From Oscillospiraceae bacterium (lineage in GTDB: Bacteria > Bacillota > Clostridia > Oscillospirales > UBA929), in contig JAIRWH010000072.1 of the NCBI GenBank assembly GCA_031253545.1, positions 1 through 34,232 on the forward strand: a stretch of DNA of 34,232 nucleotides, read 5' to 3'. A program made the translations under genes and the position numbers. The notes below the pieces were generated by a model. It searched no databases. It was given only the letters and a program-made list of their open reading frames with translations, and was not told the DNA's origin. Positions 1-5,957 of the stretch are shown piece by piece. How positions within the stretch are numbered: position 1 is the stretch's first letter; each line of letters starts with the position of its first letter.

Positions 1-1
1 C

Positions 2-133
2 GCCCGCCACGACGAGGCGCAGGCGTTGTGGAACGCGGAGAGGAAAGCCAACGAAAAGTGGCAGGGCGTTGTGGCGGAGAAAGACGCTCTCATTGCCGAG
101 CTTCGGGCGCAGTTGGAAAGGCGGGAATCATGA
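2..133 (+). CDS. C-terminal end of a coiled-coil protein, 5' end outside the window
   Basis: Reading frame 2 is open from the first bases of the window to a TGA at 131-133 and encodes about 43 residues. The composition is typical of a charged coiled coil: it is rich in Glu, Lys, Arg and Ala, and ends in a heptad-like run (ALIAELRAQLERRES). Tails of this kind are common on Rpn/PD-(D/E)XK transposase-like nucleases in Clostridia, but the catalytic part would lie upstream and cannot be seen, so I give no function. The ORF-track entry at 28-240 is in another frame and has non-coding composition. The gene has the same strand as the toxin gene downstream, but repeat and remnant DNA lies between them. 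Confidence 0.6.
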   Translation, partial: ARHDEAQALWNAERKANEKWQGVVAEKDALIAELRAQLERRES

Positions 134-348
134 CGCTCTGCCTTATATACGCAAAACACAAAAAGCGGGGTGATGCCGGCAATACCGCAGAGCAGCGCGG
201 CAAAAGCCCCCGCAGCCGCTCGGCGGCACGGCGCCGCTGAACGCCTGCGGCTATTAAGATAGTAGAGATATAGCGCGCGGCGGGGTGGGCGCGGACTCAC
301 CCTATCCCGTAGCCCTGCCCGCTAATGAGCGGGCTTCGCTTCCCCGCT
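134..348. other. Intergenic DNA, no gene recognised
   Basis: No convincing reading frame is present. The stretch contains a perfect 7-bp hairpin (GCCCGCT/AGCGGGC, 317-334, 4-base loop) and GC-rich sequence leading into the heptamer-type repeat at 349-393. It separates the coiled-coil gene end from the topoisomerase remnant. Confidence 0.5.
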
Positions 349-393
349 CCCCCGTCCCCTAACCCCTAACCACTATCAACCACTAACAACTAA
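349..393 (-). repeat. Heptamer-type intergenic repeat, copy 1 (minus orientation)
   Basis: Read on the minus strand this is TTAGTTGTTAGTGGTTGATA, then AGTGGTTAGGGG, then a GACGGGGG block. It is a degenerate version of the TTGTCAG-based repeats seen at 17857, 22594, 24411 and 24493. All copies start with TAGTTGT, and most end in a GACGGG(GG) block. This copy directly abuts the topoisomerase remnant and supplies the in-frame TAA (384-386) that closes its reading frame upstream. Confidence 0.65.
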
Positions 394-527
394 GCGAGGC
401 GCTTGCAAAGCAGCTCTTGGAAAACGGTAAGACGGAAAAGATAGGCGGCTTTAAGAGCAAGGCGGGAAAGGGCTTCGAGGCCGCGCTCACCGTCAGGGAG
501 GACAATACGGTAGGGTTTGAGTTTTGA
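387..527 (+). pseudogene. 3' remnant of a type IA DNA topoisomerase (TopB-like) gene
   Basis: The frame from 387 to the TGA at 525-527 encodes about 46 residues, including KTEKIGGFKSKAGKGFEAAL and a terminal VGFEF. This matches the C-terminal repeat that ends many clostridial TopB-like topoisomerases (pattern GKT..I.GFKSK.GK.F.A.L......V.FEF). Nothing upstream is in frame: the frame is closed by a TAA inside the repeat copy at 349-393, so the catalytic domains are gone. I infer that a larger topoisomerase gene, often carried on integrative conjugative elements, was cut away by a rearrangement near position 390. It is very unlikely to be expressed as a protein. Confidence 0.65.
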
Positions 528-554
528 GCATTTACCGCGAACCGAAAAAACCTA

Positions 555-583
555 TTGACTGTTCCGCCGTAATGTGCTACCCT
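555..583 (+). promoter_or_regulatory. Predicted promoter of the type III antitoxin-toxin locus
   Basis: TTGACT (555-560), a 17-base spacer and TACCCT (578-583) form a sigma-A-like promoter. The predicted start near 590 lies just before the first 36-base repeat, as expected for an RNA antitoxin transcript. The -10 hexamer is only a partial match. Confidence 0.5.
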
Positions 584-592
584 TTAAGTGTA

Positions 593-664
593 ATGCGGGT
601 GTTTCGCCGCCGAAAGAGCGACTTGTGTATGCGGGTGTTTCGCCGCCGAAAGAGCGACTTGTGA
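593..664 (+). ncRNA. Predicted type III RNA antitoxin: two 36-nt-period direct repeats
   Basis: A 35-base sequence starting ATGCGGGTGTTTCGCCGCCG occurs perfectly twice, at 593-627 and 629-663, giving a 36-base period. It lies directly upstream of a ToxN/AbiQ-family gene, after a promoter and before a hairpin. This is the standard architecture of type III systems, in which tandem repeats of about 34-40 nt are transcribed, cut by the toxin, and each unit binds and inhibits it. Each unit contains an internal hairpin (TTTCG/CGAAA) and a GCGG near its start that could pair with the CCGC loop; known antitoxin units fold as pseudoknots, but I have not folded this one. Two units is at the low end; known arrays have roughly two to five. 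The repeats have no spacers, so this is not a CRISPR array. Confidence 0.7.
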
Positions 665-696
665 ACCGAGGGGCGGTTTTCGGCCGCCCCTCGGTT
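664..696 (+). terminator. Hairpin between antitoxin repeats and toxin gene
   Basis: AACCGAGGGGCGG (664-676) pairs perfectly over 13 bp with CCGCCCCTCGGTT (684-696), with a 7-base loop. Type III loci carry a leaky terminator here, so that many antitoxin units and few toxin messages are made. There is no long U tract, so it may act as an attenuator rather than a full stop. The toxin ribosome site GGAGG (702-706) follows it. Confidence 0.65.
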
Positions 697-719
697 CGTA
701 TGGAGGTGCGAAAGGCGAT

Positions 720-1631
720 ATGAACAAGCTCAGATTCTACGAAATTGACGCGGCTTATGTTGACTACCTGAAAATGACAGACGGCAAAGTTCCGAAACCG
801 GACTATTCGCCCGCGGGTTCGCATGATAAGTTTCTCTGCGGTATTGTGTTGAACGTCAATGGGCATGATTATTTTGCGCTGATGTCATCATTCAAGACTC
901 CTCAGCGGTCAAACATAATCATAAAAAACGAAGAGGGACACCCTCTGTCAAGCATACGCTTTTCCTTTATGATTCCTGTGCCGCCGGGCATAGCGCGAGT
1001 GAAAGACATTGCCGGAGAGCCGTCCGTCAAATACAGGCGTCTCTTGCTCTTGGAGTACGCCTACTGCAACAAATACGCCTCCGCCATATACAGCAGGGCA
1101 AACTATGTCTACAATGCCGTCGTGAGCGGCAAAGACCCTCTTATGCTGAAAAACTGTTGCGATTTCAAGGCGCTTGAGATTGCTTGCGACAAATATGTCG
1201 CGACGAACCGCGCGAGAGGGGCGCAGGACAACGCGGAGCGCAGTAAATCCGCAGAGAAAACGGACAAATCAGATGTGGAATCCGTACAATTCAATAAGCG
1301 CTACGAAGTCTACAAAACCCTCGAAAGCGACCCTGACTTCATGAAGAAGGTCAGGTACATCGAGAGCGCGGAATACGACTATGCCATGGCCATGAGAGCC
1401 GCCGAGAAGAGAGGCGAGGCCAGGGGTCGCGCCGAAGCTGAGGCCGAGGGTCGCGCCGAGGTTCGCGAGCAGTATCTCCGCTCGGCGGCCGCGGTATATA
1501 ACAACACGGCCAACTGGCCCGTGGTGCTCACCTCTTTCCCCGACCTTACCGACGATGAACAGGCGCGTGTCCGCAGCATGGCGCAGAACGCGAGGGGCCA
1601 AGGCGGCGCGCAACCGCCGAGGCGGGGGTAG
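720..1631 (+). CDS. ToxN/AbiQ-family type III toxin (endoribonuclease) with C-terminal extension
   Basis: The first ~160 of 303 residues have the order of features of ToxN/AbiQ toxins. These are RFYEIDAAYVDYLK at the start, GIVLNVNGHDYFALMSSFK (about 41-59, the conserved G(I/V)V..NG..YF.P.SS.K core carrying the active-site Ser and Lys), the FMIPVP block (83-88), a Lys/Arg/Leu-rich helix, and KNCCDFKALEIACDKY (144-159). Known members are RNases that cut A-rich RNA and are held inactive by their RNA antitoxin, giving abortive phage defence or plasmid stability. The upstream promoter, 36-nt repeats and hairpin fit this. Typical ToxN is about 170 residues. Here a further ~135 residues follow, highly charged, with a helical block (FMKKVRYIESAEYDYAMAMR), an Arg/Glu/Ala-rich repeat and a polar tail; the extension resembles tails of Rpn-type nucleases. 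Ribosome site: GGAGG, with AAAGG nearer the ATG. Confidence 0.85.
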   Translation: MNKLRFYEIDAAYVDYLKMTDGKVPKPDYSPAGSHDKFLCGIVLNVNGHDYFALMSSFKTPQRSNIIIKNEEGHPLSSIRFSFMIPVPPGIARVKDIAGEPSVKYRRLLLLEYAYCNKYASAIYSRANYVYNAVVSGKDPLMLKNCCDFKALEIACDKYVATNRARGAQDNAERSKSAEKTDKSDVESVQFNKRYEVYKTLESDPDFMKKVRYIESAEYDYAMAMRAAEKRGEARGRAEAEAEGRAEVREQYLRSAAAVYNNTANWPVVLTSFPDLTDDEQARVRSMAQNARGQGGAQPPRRG

Positions 1632-1897
1632 CCCGCCGGGGCGCGGTCTCGGCGCAGCACCGTGGCAATCAACGTCGCTACGAAAAGCGCAAGGCGAAAA
1701 AGCGGGAGTTTACAGCACGGAAAAAGACGAGACCATTAACGCCGGAAAAAACCGAAGCGGACGAACAACACAGGGCAAAGCGGCGTGTATGGCAAAAGAA
1801 ATGGCGCAGAGCGGTTTATGGCTGCTCTGCGTTATTATAATTATCCGCACCATGCTACGCTCTGTCGTTACCGCGCATTATGCTTAAATCGGCAACA
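1632..1897. other. Toxin downstream region with terminator-like hairpin
   Basis: CGCAGAGC (1805-1812) pairs with GCTCTGCG (1824-1831), followed by the AT-rich GTTATTATAATT, and could end the toxin transcript. A Lys/Arg-rich open frame crosses 1628-1840 without a credible start and probably is not a gene; the ORF-track entry at 1555-1887 overlaps the toxin gene out of frame. Base composition turns AT-rich from about 1830 towards the next pair of genes. Confidence 0.45.
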
Positions 1898-2419
1898 TTA
1901 TTTCATATAAAATTTTTCATAATCCTTTGGCAGAGAAATATTAAATTGTTCACATAACACCTTTACATCGTGGTAATCTTTTTCATCAACGTCATATCCC
2001 GTATGAAATTTCACCATTACATCCGGTGGAATACATTTTACCGGATAACCGTTGATTGTGCCAATTCCAATCAAATGATTAGGTTCGTAAGCAATGCCAA
2101 ACACGAGTTTTCCATTTTCATCAAAAGTATATGAATGAACATCAACCAAATCTCCTTTTTCATCGCCCATCACAAAATTGCAGTCGCGCGTATCATCGCG
2201 CGGCACATCTTTATAACCATGAATTTCAAGAAGCTCCCGTAGTTTTGGCACAAATTTATGGGGTAAAGCAATATCCAAGTCATCGTGTTTTCGTGTCTGC
2301 TTGCCAAGTAACGCGTCAACACCCCAACCACCGTCGACATAGACTTCAATGCCGTTTTTTTCTAAAAGATTGATAATCATTACAACATTTTCGCCCGTCA
2401 TTTCCGGTTTTGCGGTCAT
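1898..2419 (-). CDS. LnuA/ANT(2'')-like nucleotidyltransferase (possible antibiotic-modifying enzyme)
   Basis: The 173-residue protein has the nucleotidyltransferase signature VDGGWGVDALLGKQTRKHDD (about 28-47) followed by LDIAL. The Gly-rich start and the Asp residues are the metal and nucleotide site of this superfamily. Further matches to lincosamide nucleotidyltransferases of the LnuA type and to the aminoglycoside 2''-adenylyltransferase family are DLVDVHSYTFDENG (the sugar/metal-site strand) and MVKFHTGYDVDEKDYHDVK near the end. Such enzymes transfer a nucleotide to a drug hydroxyl; the substrate here cannot be told from sequence, and a non-resistance role is possible. Length fits the family (about 160-180). 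A GGAG site precedes the ATG. The gene is clearly more AT-rich than the core genes, which suggests recent transfer, and lies 18 bases after the truncated MNT gene. Confidence 0.75.
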   Translation of the reverse strand: MTAKPEMTGENVVMIINLLEKNGIEVYVDGGWGVDALLGKQTRKHDDLDIALPHKFVPKLRELLEIHGYKDVPRDDTRDCNFVMGDEKGDLVDVHSYTFDENGKLVFGIAYEPNHLIGIGTINGYPVKCIPPDVMVKFHTGYDVDEKDYHDVKVLCEQFNISLPKDYEKFYMK

Positions 2420-2437
2420 GTAATCATTCTCCGTATA

Positions 2438-2605
2438 TTAAAACTCGAAACCGTCAAGTTTGCCCTCGCTGTCTATTATTAAATCAATGTCGCTGCGTTC
2501 CGTTTCGTTACCTCTCGCATAAGAGCCGAAAAGAATGACACGGCGCACAGGATAAATTTCTACCAAAGGAGTAATTATCGTTCTTATTTCATTCATCGTA
2601 AGCAT
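2438..2605 (-). pseudogene. Truncated MNT-type nucleotidyltransferase
   Basis: The 55-residue product contains the minimal nucleotidyltransferase signature FGSYARGNETERSDIDLII, as in MntA of MntA/HepT (type VII) toxin-antitoxin pairs. Normal members are about 95-130 residues. This one stops right after the second strand (SEGKLDGFEF), so the third catalytic Asp region and the C-terminal helices are missing and no HEPN partner gene follows. I chose the ATG at 2603-2605 because GGAGG lies 7 bases upstream; the ORF-track start at 2647 adds 14 residues without a ribosome site. The TAA is next to the ribosome site of the downstream nucleotidyltransferase, so a deletion probably joined the two. It may survive only as a leader for translation of the next gene. 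Confidence 0.65.
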
Positions 2606-2647
2606 TGCAAAACCTCCGAAAATATAAATATTTACGATGCGTAACAC

Positions 2648-3076
2648 CGCGCGGTCTCGGTAGATAATGCTAATAGCTCCATTAAGAGTTTTTTGTGAAC
2701 AATGAGTTCTCTCGCGCGGAAAAGAGGGTTTGCCCGCGCAACGGGAAACTGTCAGAGTGGGTCACGCGCTTTGAAAAAGCGGGTGAAACGTCCCCAAACC
2801 ACAGTACCGCTCACATTGGCAATATTAGCACAAATCACAAAATCTGTCAACAGGCAATTCAGCACGGTTTGGCAAGTTTGACAGCCGGTTAATCGGACGA
2901 AAATCACAGGTTTCTCCTGCGGAAAGACATCACCGCCGAGGGGCTTATTGCATATACGGCTTATTGCCGAGCGAATGAGGCGGGAGAGCGCGAGCCGCAC
3001 GGAGGCGTTTATCCAAAGGGTCGGCAAAGCGCAGCGCGAGTTGTAAAAGGGTCAAAGCCGCGATTGAGACACGATA
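2648..3076. other. Unassigned accessory DNA between MNT remnant and tRNA-Leu
   Basis: About 430 bases hold short open frames (2695-2892 plus strand, 2752-3027 minus strand), but none has a recognisable domain or a good ribosome site. A plus-strand frame ending near 3045 reads as a charged helical tail (AERMRRESASRTEAFIQRVG) and may be the end of a decayed gene. Base composition is mixed, as expected for a junction between acquired and resident DNA. Confidence 0.4.
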
Positions 3077-3109
3077 AAACCCCTGTAACCGTTGAGATTA
3101 CAGGGGTTT
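3077..3109 (-). terminator. Rho-independent terminator of tRNA-Leu
   Basis: On the minus strand AAACCCCTGTAA pairs over 12 bp with TTACAGGGGTTT, with a 9-base loop, followed by TTTATCG. It starts 5 bases after the encoded CCA of the tRNA. Confidence 0.75.
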
Positions 3110-3113
3110 GCTT

Positions 3114-3198
3114 TGGTGCGAGAGACGGGACTTGAACCCGTACGGTGTATACCACACGCCCCTCAAACGTGCGCGTCTGCCGGTTCCGCCACTCTCGC
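3114..3198 (-). tRNA. tRNA-Leu (anticodon GAG)
   Basis: The minus strand reads GCGAGAGTGGCGGAACCGGC at the 5' end, with a long variable arm, a T arm GGGTTCAAGTCCC, acceptor closure CTCTCGC, discriminator A and encoded CCA. The anticodon stem CACGT/GCGTG encloses the loop TTGAGGG, giving GAG, and the long extra arm fits leucine. The gene lies between the accessory segment on its 3' side and the core genes on its 5' side. tRNA 3' ends are common integration sites. Confidence 0.95.
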
Positions 3199-3213
3199 TC
3201 ACACCGCCCGCCT

Positions 3214-3243
3214 ATTATACGGCGGGCGCATAGCGGCTGTCAA
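3214..3243 (-). promoter_or_regulatory. Consensus promoter of tRNA-Leu inside an inverted repeat
   Basis: On the minus strand TTGACA (3238-3243), an 18-base spacer and TATAAT (3214-3219) match the sigma-A consensus exactly. GCCCGCC/GGCGGGC (7 bp) flanks the -10 box, so this box sits in the loop of a possible hairpin. The -35 box overlaps the stop codon of the SLH gene (3240-3242). Confidence 0.8.
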
Positions 3244-4097
3244 GTGTTTGTGAATCCTTTTCTGCGCCCGAATGTGTCTGTGCCGTCGCGCTCATAGGTG
3301 TGCTGCCCGTTCACCTCTTTGAACATGGGTTTGCTCATGAGGGCGGCAAACAGCAGCGCCGCCTCGCCGCGCGTAATGCCCCCCGCGCGCCTTTCGCCGG
3401 AGGCATCCACGCCGCTGCGGCTTTCCTGCTCGATGTTGATGAGGTATTCGTCGGCACCCCAGCCGTATTTGCCGCGCGCCGCCATATATGTGGCGAGAAA
3501 GCCGCCGGCCCCGCCGTTCCAGCCGCCGATTTCGGATTTCGTCACGCCTTGCAGCACAAGCGCGGTGACCAGCGCGGCGTTTACGGTCATGGGTATATCC
3601 GGGCGGAATGTGCCGTCTTCGTAGCCGCTCACAAGGCCGTTATAGTAGGCAAACATCAGCCACGGGTAGGAATTGGTGTCGGGGTTCACGTCTGAAAAGG
3701 GCTTTTGGATGCCGCCCAACAACACGCACGTTTCACGCCCCATCACGCGCACACCGTCGATTGTGGCGTCTCTGTCGGGTATAGCGCCGCCGCAGTACAA
3801 CAGGGTATAAAGGTGCGTGTATTCCCAGCGCGTGAGGGTCTTGTTTGGGTTGAAGTTGGTCACATCGTCGCCGGGGCGGGAGACCGTGCCCATGAGGCGC
3901 AGGTTAATGAGCAACTGTAGCTTGCTTTCCACGTCCGGCACGCCGAGGCTTGTGTAATATTCGATGAAAGAATCTAAGACGGCGGCATCTTTGTAGGTGT
4001 GGCCCGCGACGGTCTTGGGCGCGGCCGCCGCCTCGCCCGTCAGGGCGAAGAGCAGGATGCCCGCCGTTGCGGCGGCTATGATTTTTTTAAGCGACAT
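3240..4097 (-). CDS. Secreted S-layer-homology (SLH) domain protein
   Basis: The 285-residue protein starts with a Sec signal peptide (MSLKKIIAAATAGILLFALT, cleavage likely after AAAA before PKTV). SLH-type segments follow: one around NFNPNKTLTRWEYTHLYTLL, the clearest one FSDVNPDTNSYPWLMFAYYN with GLVSGYEDGTFRPDIPMTVN, and a last one around ITRGEAALLFAALM. SLH domains bind pyruvylated cell-wall polymers and hold proteins on the surface; no other catalytic domain is visible. I chose the start at 4097 because GGAGG lies 9 bases upstream; the ORF-track start at 4130 would add 11 residues before the signal peptide. It has its own promoter and follows the WG-repeat lipoprotein, so this is a small envelope-protein cluster. 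Confidence 0.8.
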   Translation of the reverse strand: MSLKKIIAAATAGILLFALTGEAAAAPKTVAGHTYKDAAVLDSFIEYYTSLGVPDVESKLQLLINLRLMGTVSRPGDDVTNFNPNKTLTRWEYTHLYTLLYCGGAIPDRDATIDGVRVMGRETCVLLGGIQKPFSDVNPDTNSYPWLMFAYYNGLVSGYEDGTFRPDIPMTVNAALVTALVLQGVTKSEIGGWNGGAGGFLATYMAARGKYGWGADEYLINIEQESRSGVDASGERRAGGITRGEAALLFAALMSKPMFKEVNGQHTYERDGTDTFGRRKGFTNT

Positions 4098-4135
4098 ACC
4101 ACACACCCTCCTTATACTGTGGGATGACACCTCCC

Positions 4136-4164
4136 ATTATACCCGACAAGCGCCGATAAATCAA
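4136..4164 (-). promoter_or_regulatory. Promoter of the SLH-domain gene
   Basis: On the minus strand TTGATT (4159-4164), 17 bases and TATAAT (4136-4141). The -35 box overlaps the stop codon of the upstream WG-repeat gene. Confidence 0.75.
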
Positions 4165-5861
4165 GGGGCGACGATTTCCAATATGCCGTAGTATACGCCT
4201 TTTTCCACCCACGCCAGCCCCGCGCGAAACGGGTGCGCGCCGCGCGACTCCGTGTACTCAAACGTCACGGCAACCTTGCCGTGCCTGTCAATATAGCCCA
4301 CCGCCGTGTCGCCGTCGCGGGCGATGCCCACGCCCGCCAAGCCTTCGGAAAACGGCGAGGTCAGCCTGTATTCGCACGGTATAACCAAACGCCCCGCGGT
4401 ATCTATATAGCCGTCTAACCTGCTCGCGAACTCATATACCTGTATGTACCCTTCCTCGTCCACATAGCTGATTTGCCCCCATTCGCCCGTGCCCGCCATA
4501 AATCCGTAAACTTCGTAGCCCGATGTGGCGGAGATAACATACTTGCCCGTTTTGTCCACAATACCGCTCCCCGCGTCGCGGTTGTACACGTAAAACAGCC
4601 CGCCGGAGCAATAGCTCACGCTTTCGTATTCGACGGGTATAACCACGTCGCCCCGCGCGTCCAGGCAGCCATACGCGCCGTCTTTACGCACGACCGTCAG
4701 CCCCTCGTAGGAAGGCAAATATACATGGTCGGTCCATTGGTCGCCGTCATACTCGTAGGCGGTGACCTCCTTGCCGGCTTTGTTTATGTAGCAGCCGGGG
4801 TAGCCGTGTCCGGCATCCCCCTTCAGCGCGAACGCCAGCTCTCCGTTGAAGGGGAATATCGCGAAGTAGTCAAACGGCGCCACGGTGTTGCCCTTTGTGT
4901 CTATTATGCCGCACATACCGTCTTGGTTCCGGGCGGCGGCGAGGCCGTGGGAAAAGAGGCCGTAATAATCGCCCGCGTCGCCGTACTGAAAGGGAATTAC
5001 GGTGTCGCCCGCGGTGTTGATATATCCAAAAAGCCCGTCTTTGCTCACGCGGGCGAGCCCTTCGTGGAAATACGGCATATACGAACCCCACTCGCCCTCG
5101 ATAAACTCGCCATCGTATACGGCGGGGATAACGAGCTTGCCGGTTTTGTCTATGAACCCGCATTTATTGTCCGCCGACACGGCGACCAACCCCTCGGAAA
5201 AATTGCCGCAACGCGACGAGGGGTAACGGAAGTCGGGGTTATTGAAGTGGCCGACAACGCGCTCATACGTCAGCCCGATAACCAATTTGCCGCTTTTGTC
5301 CGCGTAGCCGTAAAGCCCGTCTTTGGCCACCCATACCATGCCCTCGCGGTACTCGCCCGCGTCGTCGTATTCCAAGGGCACCACTGCCGCGCCCGTTTTG
5401 TCTATATAGCCGCACAAGCCGTCTTTTTCCACACGCGCGAGACCGTCGGAAAAATCGCTCACGCCGTCGTATTCGGCGGGGATAACCACCGCGCCCGTCT
5501 TGTCGGCAAAGCCGTATTTGCCGAGCAGCATAACCGCCGCCAAGCCTTCGGAAAAGTCGCGCACGTCCTCGAACCTGAGCGTCGGCTCGGCGGCCACGGC
5601 GACCTTAATGTCCGACGTGACCTCCGGCAACGGAGGCAACGGCGGGGGCGAGGGGGAGGGCGACGGCGAGGGGGAAAAAGAAGGCGACGGCGAGGGGGAG
5701 GGGCTTTCGGACAGGGAGGGCGACGGCGACGGCGAAGGGCTTTCGGGCTGCGAAGGCGAGGGCGTACCGTCCGGCGGCGAGGGCGAGCGCGACGCGGACA
5801 CGCAGGAAACGAGCGCCGCGGTGAGCAAGAGCGCGAGAGCCGCCGCCGCAATTCTTTTCAT
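4161..5861 (-). CDS. WG-repeat lipoprotein with Ser-Pro linker
   Basis: The 566-residue protein starts with a lipoprotein signal (MKRIAAAALALLLTAALVSC, lipobox LVSC with Cys20). A low-complexity Ser/Pro stretch follows (about 24-77), which probably spans the cell wall. The rest is roughly eleven WG (KWG-type) repeats of 40-60 residues, with the pattern G.IDKTG..VIP..Y and F.EGLA.V...G..G. WG repeats form beta-rich, probably propeller- or solenoid-like surfaces; their ligands are mostly unknown, so binding of protein or polysaccharide at the cell surface is only an inference. The linker is encoded by simple GAGGGCGACGGC-like repeats, prone to length change. AAGAAGG precedes the ATG and a good promoter lies upstream. 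Confidence 0.85.
   Translation of the reverse strand: MKRIAAAALALLLTAALVSCVSASRSPSPPDGTPSPSQPESPSPSPSPSLSESPSPSPSPSFSPSPSPSPSPPPLPPLPEVTSDIKVAVAAEPTLRFEDVRDFSEGLAAVMLLGKYGFADKTGAVVIPAEYDGVSDFSDGLARVEKDGLCGYIDKTGAAVVPLEYDDAGEYREGMVWVAKDGLYGYADKSGKLVIGLTYERVVGHFNNPDFRYPSSRCGNFSEGLVAVSADNKCGFIDKTGKLVIPAVYDGEFIEGEWGSYMPYFHEGLARVSKDGLFGYINTAGDTVIPFQYGDAGDYYGLFSHGLAAARNQDGMCGIIDTKGNTVAPFDYFAIFPFNGELAFALKGDAGHGYPGCYINKAGKEVTAYEYDGDQWTDHVYLPSYEGLTVVRKDGAYGCLDARGDVVIPVEYESVSYCSGGLFYVYNRDAGSGIVDKTGKYVISATSGYEVYGFMAGTGEWGQISYVDEEGYIQVYEFASRLDGYIDTAGRLVIPCEYRLTSPFSEGLAGVGIARDGDTAVGYIDRHGKVAVTFEYTESRGAHPFRAGLAWVEKGVYYGILEIVAP
5636..5764 (-). repeat. Low-complexity Ser-Pro codon repeat
   Basis: GGCGAGGGGGAGGGCGACGG-type units recur over about 130 bases on the plus strand and encode (Ser-Pro)n on the minus strand, inside the WG-repeat lipoprotein gene. 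Confidence 0.8.
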
Positions 5862-5902
5862 AAAAGCGCAACCTTCTTTCCTTCTGTCCGCCCGTCTACG
5901 CG

Positions 5903-5932
5903 ATTATACCACAATCGCCTTACGGAAGGCAA
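5903..5932 (-). promoter_or_regulatory. Promoter of the WG-repeat lipoprotein gene
   Basis: On the minus strand TTGCCT (5927-5932), 18 bases and TATAAT (5903-5908), about 40 bases before the start codon. Confidence 0.65.
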
Positions 5933-5957
5933 GCGGAAAGGCAAGGGGCAGCGCCCG

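Noticed and set aside
28-240. 70-residue ORF at the left edge
   Set aside because: It lies in another frame over the coiled-coil gene end, and its composition (Arg/Gly/Ser-rich) looks non-coding.
593-663. Two 35-base direct repeats as a CRISPR array
   Set aside because: The copies are separated by only one base, there are no spacers and no cas genes, and a ToxN-like gene follows. A type III antitoxin explains them better.
1555-1887. 110-residue plus-strand ORF after the toxin gene
   Set aside because: It overlaps the toxin 3' end in another frame, starts inside it without a ribosome site and has no recognisable domain.
2752-3027. 91-residue minus-strand ORF beside tRNA-Leu
   Set aside because: No ribosome site or domain, and a plus-strand frame over the same bases looks at least as protein-like. 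I left the region unassigned.
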